Positions 44,308-53,864 are shown, numbered from the stretch's first letter. The stretch is 64,000 bases of DNA from Natrarchaeobius oligotrophus (GCF_003841465.1 NZ_REFZ01000010.1:90371-154370), one strand, 5' to 3'. A program made the numbers and translations. Notes: a model not told the origin generated them from the sequence alone.

Positions 44308-46008
44308 CTAGTGGTGATCGTGACCCATCGAGTGGCCGACCGCCCACGGGTAGCCGTCCGTGCTGTGGACGAGGCCGCCGGGACCGTGGTCGTGGTCGTG
44401 ATCGTGGTCGTGTCCGTCGCCGTTACCCGATACCGAGACGGCGTCGTCGATTCGGACGATGAGGTTCGCCGCCTCCGCGGCGCTCGCGATCGCCTGTCGT
44501 TTCACGTGTAGCGGTTCGAGAACGCCGTGATCGACCATGTCGTCGACGGAACCGGACTCGAGGTTGAGCCCTGCCGTCGAGCGTCCGTCGTGGTGGGCGG
44601 TGCGCAACTCGAGGACGGCGTCGACCGGGTTCATCCCGCTGCTTTCGGCGAGTATTCTCGGAACCGTCTCCAGCGCGTCCGCGAACGCCTCGACGGCGAG
44701 CTGTTCTTTACCCGGCAGTGACGAGGCGTCGGCTCTGAGTTCGCGCGCGAGCGCGACCTCTATCGCGCCGCCGCCCGGCACCACCGCCTCGTCCTCGATG
44801 GCGAGTTTGAGCGCGTAAAAGCAGTTGTCGAGCATGCGCTTGGTTTCCGCGGCGACGTGTTCCGTACCACCACGGAACAACACCGAGACCTGATCGAACT
44901 CGTCGAAACCCGAAACGACGGTGATCTCGGTCGGACCGACCGATCGCCGCTCGACGGTCGTCGCCGTTCCCGTCGCGACACGGGAGAGGTCGTCGAGCGG
45001 AACCGGCTGTGCGCCGGTCGTTCGGGCAAGCTTGTGGAGTTCGTCGCGCCGCGTGCGTTCGACGGCGAGGACGCCCTCCTCCGCGAGCAGATACCGAACG
45101 GGATCGTCGATCGACTGCTGGCAGAACAGGACGTCCGCACCGGCGTTGGTCACGGTCTCGGCGTAGCGCTCGTAGCGTTCGCGTTCGTACGCTTTGAGCG
45201 ACTCGAGGTCGTCGACGCAGGTGAGATCGACGGCGCCGACGCCCTGGGCCGTGTCGATCGTGAGCGCTTCGTCGACGAGTGCGACGGTCGCGTCCTGGTA
45301 CCGCCTCGGGAGGGCGGTCTCCGGCGAGACGACCTTCGTCGAGGACTCCGCCATGTCGATGACGAGCCCGTGGATCACCTCGGAGTCGTAAAACGATCCG
45401 CCGGGGATCGTCTTCCGGGTGATCCGCTCGAAGCCGACGCGGCCGTCCCGTTCGATCGCGCGAACCGTCTCGACCGCACGGTCTGCGAGGAACTCGGTTC
45501 CCGACTCGTCCCACTTGCCGGTCACGACCGTCCGCGCGACGTCACGAAGCCGTTCGTCGTCGTCGAAGTCGACCGACACGGTTCGCTCCGCGAGGTGATC
45601 GGTCGCGCGCGAGGCTGCGAGGTGGTATCCCTCGGTGATCTTCGCCGGATGGACGCCCCGCTCGAGCAGCGTCTCCGCTTCGTCCAGCAGTTCGCCCGCG
45701 AGGACGACGGCGCTCGTGGTTCCGTCGCCGGCGCTCGACTCCTGTTGATCCGCGACCTCGAGGACCAGCGTCGCCACCGGGTGGGAAACGTCGAGGCGAT
45801 CGAGAATGCTCGCGCCGTCGTTCGTGACGACGGCCATTCCGTCCGCGACGAGCATCTTGTCGAGTCCGTTCGGGCCGAGCGTGGTCCGGACCGTCTCGGC
45901 GAGCTGTTTTCCGGCGCTGACGTTCGATTTCCGGACGTCGTCGGCGTCGGCTGTCGATACGAGTGGCTGACGGGCAACGTCGTTCCCCGGCATGCTGTGT
46001 TCTCGCAT
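44308..46008 (-). CDS. Divergent thermosome (group II chaperonin) subunit with His-rich tail
   Basis: 566 residues from the ATG at 46008, which lies about 25 bp after a TATA box (minus TTTTATATT, about 46029-46037), fitting a leaderless transcript. The ATPase regions are intact: TTLGPNGLDKMLV, VTNDGASILDRLDVSHP, AGDGTTSAVVLAGELL and VPGGGAIEVALARELR. Chaperonin folding of cytosolic proteins is expected. It is unusual in two ways. The body is clearly divergent (DQQESSAGDG, ERDGRVGFERITRKTIPGGSF). The C-terminus is GHDHDHDHDHGPGG followed by a final GHSMGHDHH, not the Gly/Met-rich tail usual in haloarchaeal thermosomes. The His-rich tail would lie inside the chamber and may bind metal ions. It is probably an accessory paralogue. 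Confidence 0.92.
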   Translation of the reverse strand: MREHSMPGNDVARQPLVSTADADDVRKSNVSAGKQLAETVRTTLGPNGLDKMLVADGMAVVTNDGASILDRLDVSHPVATLVLEVADQQESSAGDGTTSAVVLAGELLDEAETLLERGVHPAKITEGYHLAASRATDHLAERTVSVDFDDDERLRDVARTVVTGKWDESGTEFLADRAVETVRAIERDGRVGFERITRKTIPGGSFYDSEVIHGLVIDMAESSTKVVSPETALPRRYQDATVALVDEALTIDTAQGVGAVDLTCVDDLESLKAYERERYERYAETVTNAGADVLFCQQSIDDPVRYLLAEEGVLAVERTRRDELHKLARTTGAQPVPLDDLSRVATGTATTVERRSVGPTEITVVSGFDEFDQVSVLFRGGTEHVAAETKRMLDNCFYALKLAIEDEAVVPGGGAIEVALARELRADASSLPGKEQLAVEAFADALETVPRILAESSGMNPVDAVLELRTAHHDGRSTAGLNLESGSVDDMVDHGVLEPLHVKRQAIASAAEAANLIVRIDDAVSVSGNGDGHDHDHDHDHGPGGLVHSTDGYPWAVGHSMGHDHH

Positions 46009-46206
46009 AACTACCGAGCGCACCAATATAAAAGGCACCGCCGAGGAACGGGCGATCGGACCGGTTGCCGTGCCAGCGAAGGGAACGTCCCGTGATCGGA
46101 CCGAGCCGCGGACGCGTCACCGACGGAACGACGTCGTGGGCTGGTCGGGCCTGTGCGCGGTCGTGCGCGTTCGATCGAGGGAACTGCCGACTCGAGAACG
46201 CCGTTT

Positions 46207-48159
46207 TCAGCGACTGGCCGGACGGCGCTGACCGATCTCGACGGCGATGTAGTCGAGCACCTCGGGGTTTCGCAACAGGTCCGTGTCGCCGAGGTGTTCC
46301 CCGTTGAGGAGGTCCTTCAGTACCTGACGAAGGACGCCTCCGGAGTACGTCCGCGGCAGTTCCGGGACGGCGTACACCTCCTCGGGACACGCCTGGGACG
46401 CGAGGTCTCGCTCGACCGTCTCGACGATCCGCTCTCGAACGCCCGACGAACGCTCCTCGAGGACGACGAACGCGTAGGGTGCCTCGCCTTTGATGTCGTG
46501 GTCGCCACAGACCACGGCGACGTCGTCGATCTCGGGGAGCGCGGCGATCGTCCGCTCGATCTCGCTGACGTGAACCCGGGTTTTGCTGTAGTGACCGATG
46601 TTGACGATGTCGTCTAGCCGGCCGAGCACCGTGACGTAGTCGTCGTCACAGACCGCTCCGTCTTCCGAGAAGTACACCCACCGCTCGCCCGGCTCGCCGA
46701 ACTCCGTCCAGTACTCGACGGCATGAGAACCGTCGCCGATCGGCCGAAAGAAGCCGGGCCACGGCCGGGTGAACACCAGGTAGCCCGCGTCGCCGGGAGC
46801 CACCGGATCGCCGTTCGCGTCGACGACGGACGCCTCGACGCCGGGAAGCGACGGACCGACGGAGCCCGGTTTCATCTCGCAGACGCCGGGGAGGGTCGAA
46901 ATCGTGATGCCGCCCGTCTCGGCCTGGTACCAGGTGTCGACGATCGGACAGCGTTCGTCGCCGACGTGTTCGTAGAACCACCACCACGTGTCCGGATCGA
47001 TTCGCTGCCCGACCGTTCCGAGCAACCGAAGCGACGAGAGGTCGTGAGCGTCGGGGTACTCCGTTCCCCACTCCATGAAGGTTCGAATCGCCGTCGGCGT
47101 CGTGTAAAACTGGGTGACGTCGTTGTCCTCGATGATCTTCCACGGACGGTGTCTGTCGGGATACGCCGGTGCACCCTCGTACAACACCGTCGTCGCCCCG
47201 AGCGCGAGCGGGCCGTAGACCACGTAGGAGTGGCCGGTTATCCACTCGATTCCCGCGGGACACCACAGCGTATCCTCTGGCGTGACGTCCAGGACGGCGT
47301 GGGTCGTCCAGGCGACGTACGGGAGGTACTCGCCGACCGCGTGTTCCATCCCGATGGGATCGCCCCCAGATCCGGACGCATAACAGACGAAGAGGGGGTC
47401 GTCGCTCGAGCGCGCGACGGGGTCGACGGTCGATCCGCGGTGAGCCTGCAAAAGCGCGTCGAAGTCGCATCCGACGTTCGTCGTTCCGTCGCCGTTGCGA
47501 TCGATCGTGACCGTCGAGATGTCGCGCTCGAGGCGCTCGAGACCGCGATCGACTTTCGAAGCGAGATCGCAGAACGACCCGTTCCGGCGGTAGCCGTCGG
47601 CGGTGACGAGCGTCCGTGCGCCCGTCTCGCGCACGAACGATGCCAACAGCGCCGGCGAGTACTCCGCCGAGACGACGACGTGCGGGACGCCCAGTCGAGC
47701 GGCCGCGAGCATCGAAATCGGGAGTTCGGGTCGGCGGGGGAGATAGAGGACGATCGGTTCGTCGGGTTCGACGCCGAGTTCGCGAAAGACGGCGGCGACG
47801 GCCTGCACTTCGGCCAGGAGATCCCCGTAGGTGTACGTCTGTGCGTCGCCGCTCTCTCGAATCCATCGAAGCGCCGGCTCGTCCCCGCGTCCGGCTTCGA
47901 CGTGGCGGTCCACGCAGTTGTACGAGGCGTTGAGCGTTCCGTCGACGAACCAGCGGTAGTACGGCGGACCGGCTATCGGCTCGAGAACGTCCGTGTAGCC
48001 GCGATCCCACTCGAGAAAGCGGGCCGCCCGCTCCCAGCAGTCGGGCCAGTCGCGTTCGAACTGCTCGTACACCCCCGGATCGGTGACGTTCGCCTGATCG
48101 ACGAACGACGCTGGCGGCGGAATCGTTCGACGTCGATCGGTTCCAAACTCCGTCACCAT
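46207..48159 (-). CDS. Acyl-CoA synthetase-like protein lacking the catalytic lysine
   Basis: 650 residues from the ATG at 48159. The fold follows acetyl/propionyl-CoA synthetases (ANL superfamily): YNCVDRHVEAGRGDEPALRW, YTYGDLLAEVQAVAAVFRELGV and WITGHSYVVYGPLALGAT. IVDTWYQAETGG and GRLDDIVNIGHY also fit. The phosphate-binding loop reads YASGSGGDPIGMEH, without the Thr and Lys of the usual SGSTGKPKG. At the A10 motif PRTYSGGVLRQVL has Gly (about residue 608) where the adenylation Lys belongs. Ordinary acyl-adenylate formation is therefore doubtful. It may do only part of the reaction, use another chemistry, or be regulatory. No operon partner is evident. Confidence 0.85.
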   Translation of the reverse strand: MVTEFGTDRRRTIPPPASFVDQANVTDPGVYEQFERDWPDCWERAARFLEWDRGYTDVLEPIAGPPYYRWFVDGTLNASYNCVDRHVEAGRGDEPALRWIRESGDAQTYTYGDLLAEVQAVAAVFRELGVEPDEPIVLYLPRRPELPISMLAAARLGVPHVVVSAEYSPALLASFVRETGARTLVTADGYRRNGSFCDLASKVDRGLERLERDISTVTIDRNGDGTTNVGCDFDALLQAHRGSTVDPVARSSDDPLFVCYASGSGGDPIGMEHAVGEYLPYVAWTTHAVLDVTPEDTLWCPAGIEWITGHSYVVYGPLALGATTVLYEGAPAYPDRHRPWKIIEDNDVTQFYTTPTAIRTFMEWGTEYPDAHDLSSLRLLGTVGQRIDPDTWWWFYEHVGDERCPIVDTWYQAETGGITISTLPGVCEMKPGSVGPSLPGVEASVVDANGDPVAPGDAGYLVFTRPWPGFFRPIGDGSHAVEYWTEFGEPGERWVYFSEDGAVCDDDYVTVLGRLDDIVNIGHYSKTRVHVSEIERTIAALPEIDDVAVVCGDHDIKGEAPYAFVVLEERSSGVRERIVETVERDLASQACPEEVYAVPELPRTYSGGVLRQVLKDLLNGEHLGDTDLLRNPEVLDYIAVEIGQRRPASR

Positions 48160-48328
48160 TACACCGATGACACAATCACCCCGCGCCCATATAATATTTG
48201 GCAAAATCCGGAAGGATAGTCGCGTAAATAGTAACTTCTCTCCGAAAAAATTCCCAATCGAGCCACAGATTGTTAATTATTGCCCAGCAATTCACAACAG
48301 TCCGTAGAGTTCGGTGATCCAACGAACG

Positions 48329-48985
48329 TCAGCCGGTGTCCTGACACGAGCAGGTGCGCGAGTCGAGGAGTTCCGCCAGGTAGTACGACTCGCCGCACTC
48401 GTCGCACGTGACTCTGACGAACAGCTCCGCCTCGAGCGGGCCGGTTCGAAGCTGGTCGTATTCGACGGCGCGATCGAGCGTGCTCTGGATGACGTTCGAA
48501 GCTCGAGTTCGGGCCCACTGCGTCGTGTTGACCGTCTGCTCGAACGACGGTGGAGACTCCCGGGCGTCGACGTCCGCACACTCGGTGAGGTGAGATCTGA
48601 TCGTGACGTGAGAGACGAACGCGGATTCCAGTTGTTCGACGTCGACGCCCGCATCGGCCAACCGGGCGCGAAGCTCCGCGCGCCGAATGTCTGATCCACC
48701 CCCCGACCGCAGGATGCGATACACCTCCGCGGCGACGTCCCCGGCCACCAGTGCGGCGTGGACCGATCGACCGCTGTCGACGTCCGCTCGCTCGAGCGCC
48801 CGTTCGACGAGTCGTACGTTGAAGTACTCCGCCAGATCCCGATAGCTCTCCCCGTCCCGCCGTCTACTCGCGATCTCTCTCGCGGCGTCGGGAACGTCGA
48901 ACGACAGCGACGTTCGCCCGACCTTACAGCACTCGGACACCGGCTCCGAATCGGAACGGTCGTCGTGATCCGGATCGAAATCCAT
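48329..48985 (-). CDS. rdfA: RdfA-family rod-determining factor
   Basis: 218 residues from the ATG at 48985. Landmarks of the family: an N-terminal CCKVGRTSLSFDVPD, then SYRDLAEYFNVRLVERAL and LADAGVDVEQLESAFVSHVTIRSHLTE. The C-terminus carries two paired cysteines, CDECGESYY and TCSCQ, that could bind zinc. RdfA is needed for rod cell shape in Haloferax volcanii. It lies divergent to an archaeal SMC-related gene, a recurrent haloarchaeal arrangement. The long open frame running upstream over the SMC gene is antisense and not coding. Confidence 0.8.
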   Translation of the reverse strand: MDFDPDHDDRSDSEPVSECCKVGRTSLSFDVPDAAREIASRRRDGESYRDLAEYFNVRLVERALERADVDSGRSVHAALVAGDVAAEVYRILRSGGGSDIRRAELRARLADAGVDVEQLESAFVSHVTIRSHLTECADVDARESPPSFEQTVNTTQWARTRASNVIQSTLDRAVEYDQLRTGPLEAELFVRVTCDECGESYYLAELLDSRTCSCQDTG

Positions 48986-49279
48986 ACCCCAGAGTAGGCG
49001 ACCGAGCGGAAACCAGTTCCGGTTACTCGCGGCCGGACGGGGCCGATCCCTGCGGGAGGGAGGACGGAGTCGGTCGCCGCGTAAGAGCGGGGCGACCCGT
49101 GGTACTCGATGGAAGAAACGATTCGGATCGGTCGCGGGAAGGGGGACTCGAGCCGCGGTTCGACGTTCGCGTCCGGTTCGTCCTCGAGAACGGTTTCCTG
49201 CCGGACCGGCGGCGAGCACGCCGGAGCGTCCGCGATTCGACGAGCATCGAACCAAATGGTTTAAAGAGACGGGGTGCCT

Positions 49280-51217
49280 ATGACTGACAATCAGATGGCC
49301 GGACAGAACGAACAGGGAAATCGACGCGCGACGTCGGCTACCGACACCGCGATCGCCGTCGAGAACATCGGCGGTATCGATGCCGTCGATCTGACGTTTT
49401 CCCGCGGAGTGACGCTGCTCACCGGCCAGAACGCGACGAACCGTACCTCGCTCTTGCGCGCGCTCGCCGGCGGACTCGGCGGTTCTGCGAGCGTGCTGAA
49501 ACGCGACGCCGACGCCGGTCGCGTCGCGCTTACCATCGGCGGCGAAACGTACGAACGTCGCCACGAACGAACCGGAGCCGGCGTCAGAACCGACGGTAAT
49601 CCCTACACGGACGCCGATCAGCTGGTCGACCTGTTCGTCTGTCTGCTCGAGGACAACCCGATCAGACGCGCCGTTCGGGCGGACGACGATCTGTCGGATC
49701 ACCTCCTGGCTCCGGTCGATACCGACGAGTTGGAGCGGAAGATCGTCGAACTTCGGTCGGAGCGCGACGGGGTCGACGAACGGCTCAACGAGATCGAGCG
49801 CGAGCGGACGCGGCTGCCGAAACTCGAGGAGCGACGAACCGATCTCCGAACGCAGCGCGACGAACTCAGATCGGAACTCGAGGACGTCCGATCGCGTATC
49901 GACGCGACGGAGGCGAACGCGACCGAGAGCGACCACGTCGAGTCGATCCTCGAAGAGATCGACTCGACCCAGACGCGGCTGGCCGAAACCGAATCCGAAC
50001 TCGAGACCCAGCGAACCATTCGAGACGAGCTCGCGAACGATCTCGACGAGGTCCGGGCGTCGCTCGCCGACCTCGAGGTCCCCGACGAACGGCTCTCGGA
50101 ACTCGAACGCGAGATGGATCGGCTCCGGGGCAGAGAGTCGGAGCTGTCGACGACGATCAACGAGCTGTCGACGATTCTCACCCAGAATCGACAGGTGCTG
50201 GACGGCGACGGATCGATCGTCTCGGAACTCGCAGTCGCGGACGAACCGGCGAGCCGACTGGACCCCCGACGGCAATCCATCGAGTGCTGGACCTGTGGCA
50301 GCGACGTCAACCGGGGGGCGATCGGGGATCGGCTCGAGGACATCGAGCGGCTGGTCGAGACCAAGCGGAGCGAACGCGAGCAGGTCCGTGAGCGGCTCGC
50401 TGAGCTGCGCTCGCGACGGGAGTCGATCGAACAGACGGCCGATCGTCGCCAGGAGCTTCGGACGAACAAAGCGGAGCTCGAGCGCGAACTCGAAGCCAGG
50501 GGCGATAACATCGCGGAGCTGACGTCCAGAGCGGACGCGCTCAGAGGCGAGATCGAAGAGCTGCGATCGAACCTCGAAGCCGCCGACACCGACGACGACC
50601 TCGCCGACTACGAACGGTTGAGCGAACTGGAGTACGAGCGCGGACAGATCGATCGTCAGCTCCGCGAGCTCGAAGACGAGATCAACGAGATCGAGTACCG
50701 CCTCAGCAAATCCGACGATCTCGAGGCGCGACGAGACGACCTCGCCGATCGGATCACGTCGCTTCGGTCCCGCGTCGACGACCTCGAGCGGGACGTCGTC
50801 GAGACCTTCAACGAACACATGGGGGACGTCCTCGATCTACTGGACTACGAGAACGTCGCGCGTGTCTGGATCGAACGGCGAACGGACGGCGAGGAAACGT
50901 CGTTCGATCTGCACATCGTCCGAACCGACGACGACGGGACGGCCTACGAGGACGACGTCTCGCACCTGAGCGAGAGCGAGCGCGAGGTCGTCGGGTTCGT
51001 AGTCGCGCTGGCGGGCTATCTGACCCACGAGGTTTCGGACGTCGTTCCGATGATACTGCTCGATTCGGTCGAAGCGATCGACGCCTCCCGGATCGCAGCG
51101 CTCGTCGAGTACGTCGAAGACTACACGGAGTATCTCGTACTCGCGCTGTTGGAAGAGGATGCAGCGGCGCTACCGGAGGAGTACGATCGCGTATACGCGA
51201 CCGAGAGTCTCTCGTAA
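49280..51217 (+). CDS. Archaea-specific SMC/Rad50-related coiled-coil ATPase
   Basis: 645 residues from the ATG at 49280, about 20-25 bp after a TATA-like TTTAAA (49259-49264). An ABC-type head at the N-terminus (LLTGQNATNRTSLLRALAGG, about 47-66) carries a Walker A variant with Arg where Lys is usual. Two long coiled coils (about 150-305 and 340-520) flank a CxxC at C336/C339 (ECWTCGS), like the Rad50 zinc hook. The C-terminal head has the signature HLSESEREVVGF and Walker B VVPMILLDSVEAID. Such Sph-like proteins pair with RdfA genes. A structural role in chromosome or cell-shape organisation is suggested; repair cannot be excluded. Confidence 0.88.
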   Translation: MTDNQMAGQNEQGNRRATSATDTAIAVENIGGIDAVDLTFSRGVTLLTGQNATNRTSLLRALAGGLGGSASVLKRDADAGRVALTIGGETYERRHERTGAGVRTDGNPYTDADQLVDLFVCLLEDNPIRRAVRADDDLSDHLLAPVDTDELERKIVELRSERDGVDERLNEIERERTRLPKLEERRTDLRTQRDELRSELEDVRSRIDATEANATESDHVESILEEIDSTQTRLAETESELETQRTIRDELANDLDEVRASLADLEVPDERLSELEREMDRLRGRESELSTTINELSTILTQNRQVLDGDGSIVSELAVADEPASRLDPRRQSIECWTCGSDVNRGAIGDRLEDIERLVETKRSEREQVRERLAELRSRRESIEQTADRRQELRTNKAELERELEARGDNIAELTSRADALRGEIEELRSNLEAADTDDDLADYERLSELEYERGQIDRQLRELEDEINEIEYRLSKSDDLEARRDDLADRITSLRSRVDDLERDVVETFNEHMGDVLDLLDYENVARVWIERRTDGEETSFDLHIVRTDDDGTAYEDDVSHLSESEREVVGFVVALAGYLTHEVSDVVPMILLDSVEAIDASRIAALVEYVEDYTEYLVLALLEEDAAALPEEYDRVYATESLS

Positions 51218-51288
51218 CGGGACCGCAGTGTCGTGACGACGTCCGGCAACGTCGGTCACCGGACGGTGTGTTGGAGACGAGAAGTGGA

Positions 51289-51810
51289 TCAGGCCCACGG
51301 CCAGAAGCCGGCCGCCATCAGGTAGCCAGCGACGGCCGTCACGATCCCGACGACGGTCGTAAACCACGCGATGGGAACCGTGTACTCGTCGCGCTGGAGG
51401 CCGAGCAAGACGAAAAATGCCGCCCAGAGCGCCGCCCAGATCCACCAGAGGGCGGTGAGTCCGATGTCGCCATCCAGCAAGACGAGGTAGCCGGTCGGAA
51501 CCGCCGTAACGGCCACGAAGGCGCAGTACCAACCGAACGACCGTTGATCGCCGACGCCGCGGTAGGCGTTGGCAGCGAGCCACAGATACGTAAACGAGAA
51601 CAACATCGTTCCGGCCGCGTTGAACGGAGTCCCCTCCGATCCCTCGCCGAAGCCCCACCACAGGACGATGATGAACGTGATGAGCCCCGTCAGAAAGTTG
51701 AATACGGCGACGTCCTCGTCGGACCCTCGACCCAGAAGCCAGAAGCCGTTGACGAACAGGACGCCGCCGACGAACAGCAATCCCATTCCGAGGACGCTAT
51801 AGAGCGTCAT
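51289..51810 (-). CDS. AmiS/UreI-family amide or urea channel
   Basis: 173 residues, six hydrophobic segments. The family pattern is clear: MGLLFVGGVLFVNGFWLLG, AVFNFLTGLITFIIVLWWG, FSFTYLWLAANAY, FGWYCAFVAVTAVPTGYLVL and ALWWIWAALWAAFFVLLGLQRDE. These proteins let short amides or urea cross the membrane. The gene is divergent to the formamidase at 52140-53399 with a 329-bp shared upstream region. The pair probably takes up and hydrolyses formamide or acetamide as a nitrogen source. Confidence 0.88.
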   Translation of the reverse strand: MTLYSVLGMGLLFVGGVLFVNGFWLLGRGSDEDVAVFNFLTGLITFIIVLWWGFGEGSEGTPFNAAGTMLFSFTYLWLAANAYRGVGDQRSFGWYCAFVAVTAVPTGYLVLLDGDIGLTALWWIWAALWAAFFVLLGLQRDEYTVPIAWFTTVVGIVTAVAGYLMAAGFWPWA

Positions 51811-52139
51811 GGGTCACCTCTCGTGTCGTCGGTCTTTCGTCGAGCGAGTCGACGGTCCGTTCGGTACGATCTCGCGGCTGTGCTCGCCGTTGGCTAGATG
51901 CATCCTGGTGCATGCCAATTTGAGACATGGAGGATGATTATTTATAATTTATCCACAGGAACGTCCCTGACGACCACCAGACCGCGGAGACGACCAAAGT
52001 TACCAATCCATGAGTTGGTAACCACTTCCTCAACATAACATGTTTTGGTAAGCTCGGATGAAACGCCTCGAGCACCAGCGACGTATCGGAATACGATAAA
52101 TAATTATAAATACAGGGACGAGAACAGTGAACACGTATC
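51811..52139. promoter_or_regulatory. Divergent promoter region, amide channel / formamidase
   Basis: AT-rich at 51935-51955 and 52085-52115. A TATA-like TTATAAATA at about 52102-52110 lies about 30 bp before the formamidase start. No coding sequence is seen in between. Confidence 0.5.
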
Positions 52140-53399
52140 ATGCCAGAGACAGTCTTCGAGGTAGACACAGAGGCACCGCCGGACGAGCAACCGGATCCGA
52201 TCGTCAATCGATGGCACCCCGACGTGCCGCCGGTAGCCTCGATCGACCCCGGTGAAAAGGTTCGAATCGAGTGTCTCGACTGGACGGGGAATCAGGTCAA
52301 CAACGACGACAGCGCGAACGACATCCGGGACATGGCGCTCGACCCGAACCACCACCTCAGCGGGCCGTTCGAGGTCAACGGGGCCGAGCCGGGGGACGTT
52401 CTCGTGGTCGACATCCTCGACCTCGGCGCGTTCCCGGATCACGAGTGGGGATTCAACGCCATCTTCGACACCGAAAACGGCGGCGGATTCCTCACAGACC
52501 ACTTCCCGGAAGCGCGAAAGAGCATCTGGGAGCTGGACGGCGTGATGACGCATTCGCGTCACATCGACGACGTTCGCTTCCCCGGCGTCGCCCATCCCGG
52601 GATCCTCGGAACCGCACCGTCACACGAACTCCTCGAGGAGTGGAACCGGCGGGAGCGCGAACTCATCGAACGCGGAACGGACGCCGAGACGGCCGTCAAC
52701 CACGAGACGCGCGAAGAGCAGCCGCCGCTTGCGCTTCCGCCCGAACCCAACGACGTCCTGCTGGGAGACATGGACGAAGACCAGGTGGACGAAGCCGCTG
52801 AGAAGGCAGCGCGGACGATCCCGCCCCGAGAGAACGCCGGAAACTGCGACATCAAGAACCTCGGACGCGGCTCCCGCGTGTACTTACCGGTGTTCGTAGA
52901 CGGGGCGAACTTCATCACCGGCGACCTGCACTTCTCGCAGGGTGACGGCGAGATCACGTTCTGTGGCGCGATCGAGATGGCCGGCTGGATCGACCTCAAA
53001 GTCGACGTGATCAAAAACGGGATGGAGAAGATGGGAACGGACTACGCGCTGTTCAAGCCAGGATACATGGATCCTGACTTCTCGAACTACGTCGTCTTCG
53101 AGGGGTACTCGGTCGACGAGGACGGCACCCAACACTACAAGAACGCGAACGTCGGCATGCGTCGTGCGTGTCTCGACGCCATCGACTACATGACGAACTT
53201 CGGGTACACCGCCGAACAGGCGTACATGATCCTGAGTACGGCACCCGTCGAGAGTCGAATCGCCGGTATCGTCGACTTGCCGAACACCTGCGTGACGGTG
53301 TCCGTCCCGGAAGAAATCTTCGAGTTCGACATCAATCCGGACAGATTAGCCGACGGCGACGCGACCGGTGACCGTGGCGAAGTAGCGGAGACGTCGTAA
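52140..53399 (+). CDS. fmdA: Formamidase/acetamidase (FmdA family)
   Basis: 419 residues, full length for the family. Motifs: HPDVPPVASIDPGEKVRIECLDWTGNQ near the N-terminus, LSGPFEVNGAEPGDVLVVDILDLG, FPGVAHPGILGTAPS, ENAGNCDIKNLGRGSRVYLPVFVDGANFITGDLHFSQGDGEI and CGAIEMAGWIDLKVDV. It hydrolyses formamide or short amides to the acid and ammonia in the cytoplasm. Divergent to the amide channel. It is the last gene before the replication origin, whose first repeat begins about 140 bp downstream. Confidence 0.95.
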   Translation: MPETVFEVDTEAPPDEQPDPIVNRWHPDVPPVASIDPGEKVRIECLDWTGNQVNNDDSANDIRDMALDPNHHLSGPFEVNGAEPGDVLVVDILDLGAFPDHEWGFNAIFDTENGGGFLTDHFPEARKSIWELDGVMTHSRHIDDVRFPGVAHPGILGTAPSHELLEEWNRRERELIERGTDAETAVNHETREEQPPLALPPEPNDVLLGDMDEDQVDEAAEKAARTIPPRENAGNCDIKNLGRGSRVYLPVFVDGANFITGDLHFSQGDGEITFCGAIEMAGWIDLKVDVIKNGMEKMGTDYALFKPGYMDPDFSNYVVFEGYSVDEDGTQHYKNANVGMRRACLDAIDYMTNFGYTAEQAYMILSTAPVESRIAGIVDLPNTCVTVSVPEEIFEFDINPDRLADGDATGDRGEVAETS

Positions 53400-53540
53400 T
53401 TCGACGAAGGCAGTGACGACGGCGCTCGCGGCAACTCCAGTGAACGCTCACCTCGTTCGTGTCCCACATCGCGAGCGCACACTCGTTTTCGGCGACTCAC
53501 ACGCTCGGTTCGGGATCGACACGTGCAGAACTGTCCGTGG

Positions 53541-53562
53541 ACACACCGGATTTCCGGTGAAT
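53541..53562 (+). repeat. Origin recognition box 1
   Basis: CACACCGGATTTCCGGTGA core. Forward orientation. Confidence 0.75.
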
Positions 53563-53596
53563 CACTGTTCGCTGGCACAGATCGAGACCGCCGACG

Positions 53597-53618
53597 CACA
53601 CCGGATTTCCGGTGAGTC
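53597..53618 (+). repeat. Origin recognition box 2
   Basis: CACACCGGATTTCCGGTGA core, 56 bp after box 1, forward. Confidence 0.75.
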
Positions 53619-53662
53619 TATCTTGCCGGTACATTCGGGGTACCGACCGAATACCGACGGAA

Positions 53663-53684
53663 ACACACCTCGTTTCCGGTGAAT
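53663..53684 (+). repeat. Origin recognition box 3
   Basis: ACACCTCGTTTCCGGTGAA core, forward. Confidence 0.75.
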
Positions 53685-53744
53685 CTCGAGAGCTGGCGAT
53701 ACTCACCCGACGGACGGTACGACGGCTAAGACCAGTGGCCGACG

Positions 53745-53822
53745 TCGTTACGCGAGATACGGCTTCGGTACGTGATCTACATTCGTACGTGACTTCTTCG
53801 GTACGTGACTTCAGTACGTGAT
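53745..53822 (+). repeat. Short GTACGTGA repeats in the origin
   Basis: Four copies of a (G/C)GTACGTGA-type unit, two in the form GGTACGTGACTTC, arranged in tandem between boxes 3 and 4. Confidence 0.5.
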
Positions 53823-53841
53823 CGACGGCTGTGAAAAGGCT

Positions 53842-53864
53842 GCACACCGTATTTCCGGTGAAAC
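53842..53864 (+). repeat. Origin recognition box 4
   Basis: CACACCGTATTTCCGGTGAA core, forward. Confidence 0.75.

Noticed and set aside
48986..50818. Long N-terminal extension of the rdfA frame (829 codons in total)
   Set aside because: The extension runs antisense through the SMC-related gene, and the protein-like part begins only at 48985.
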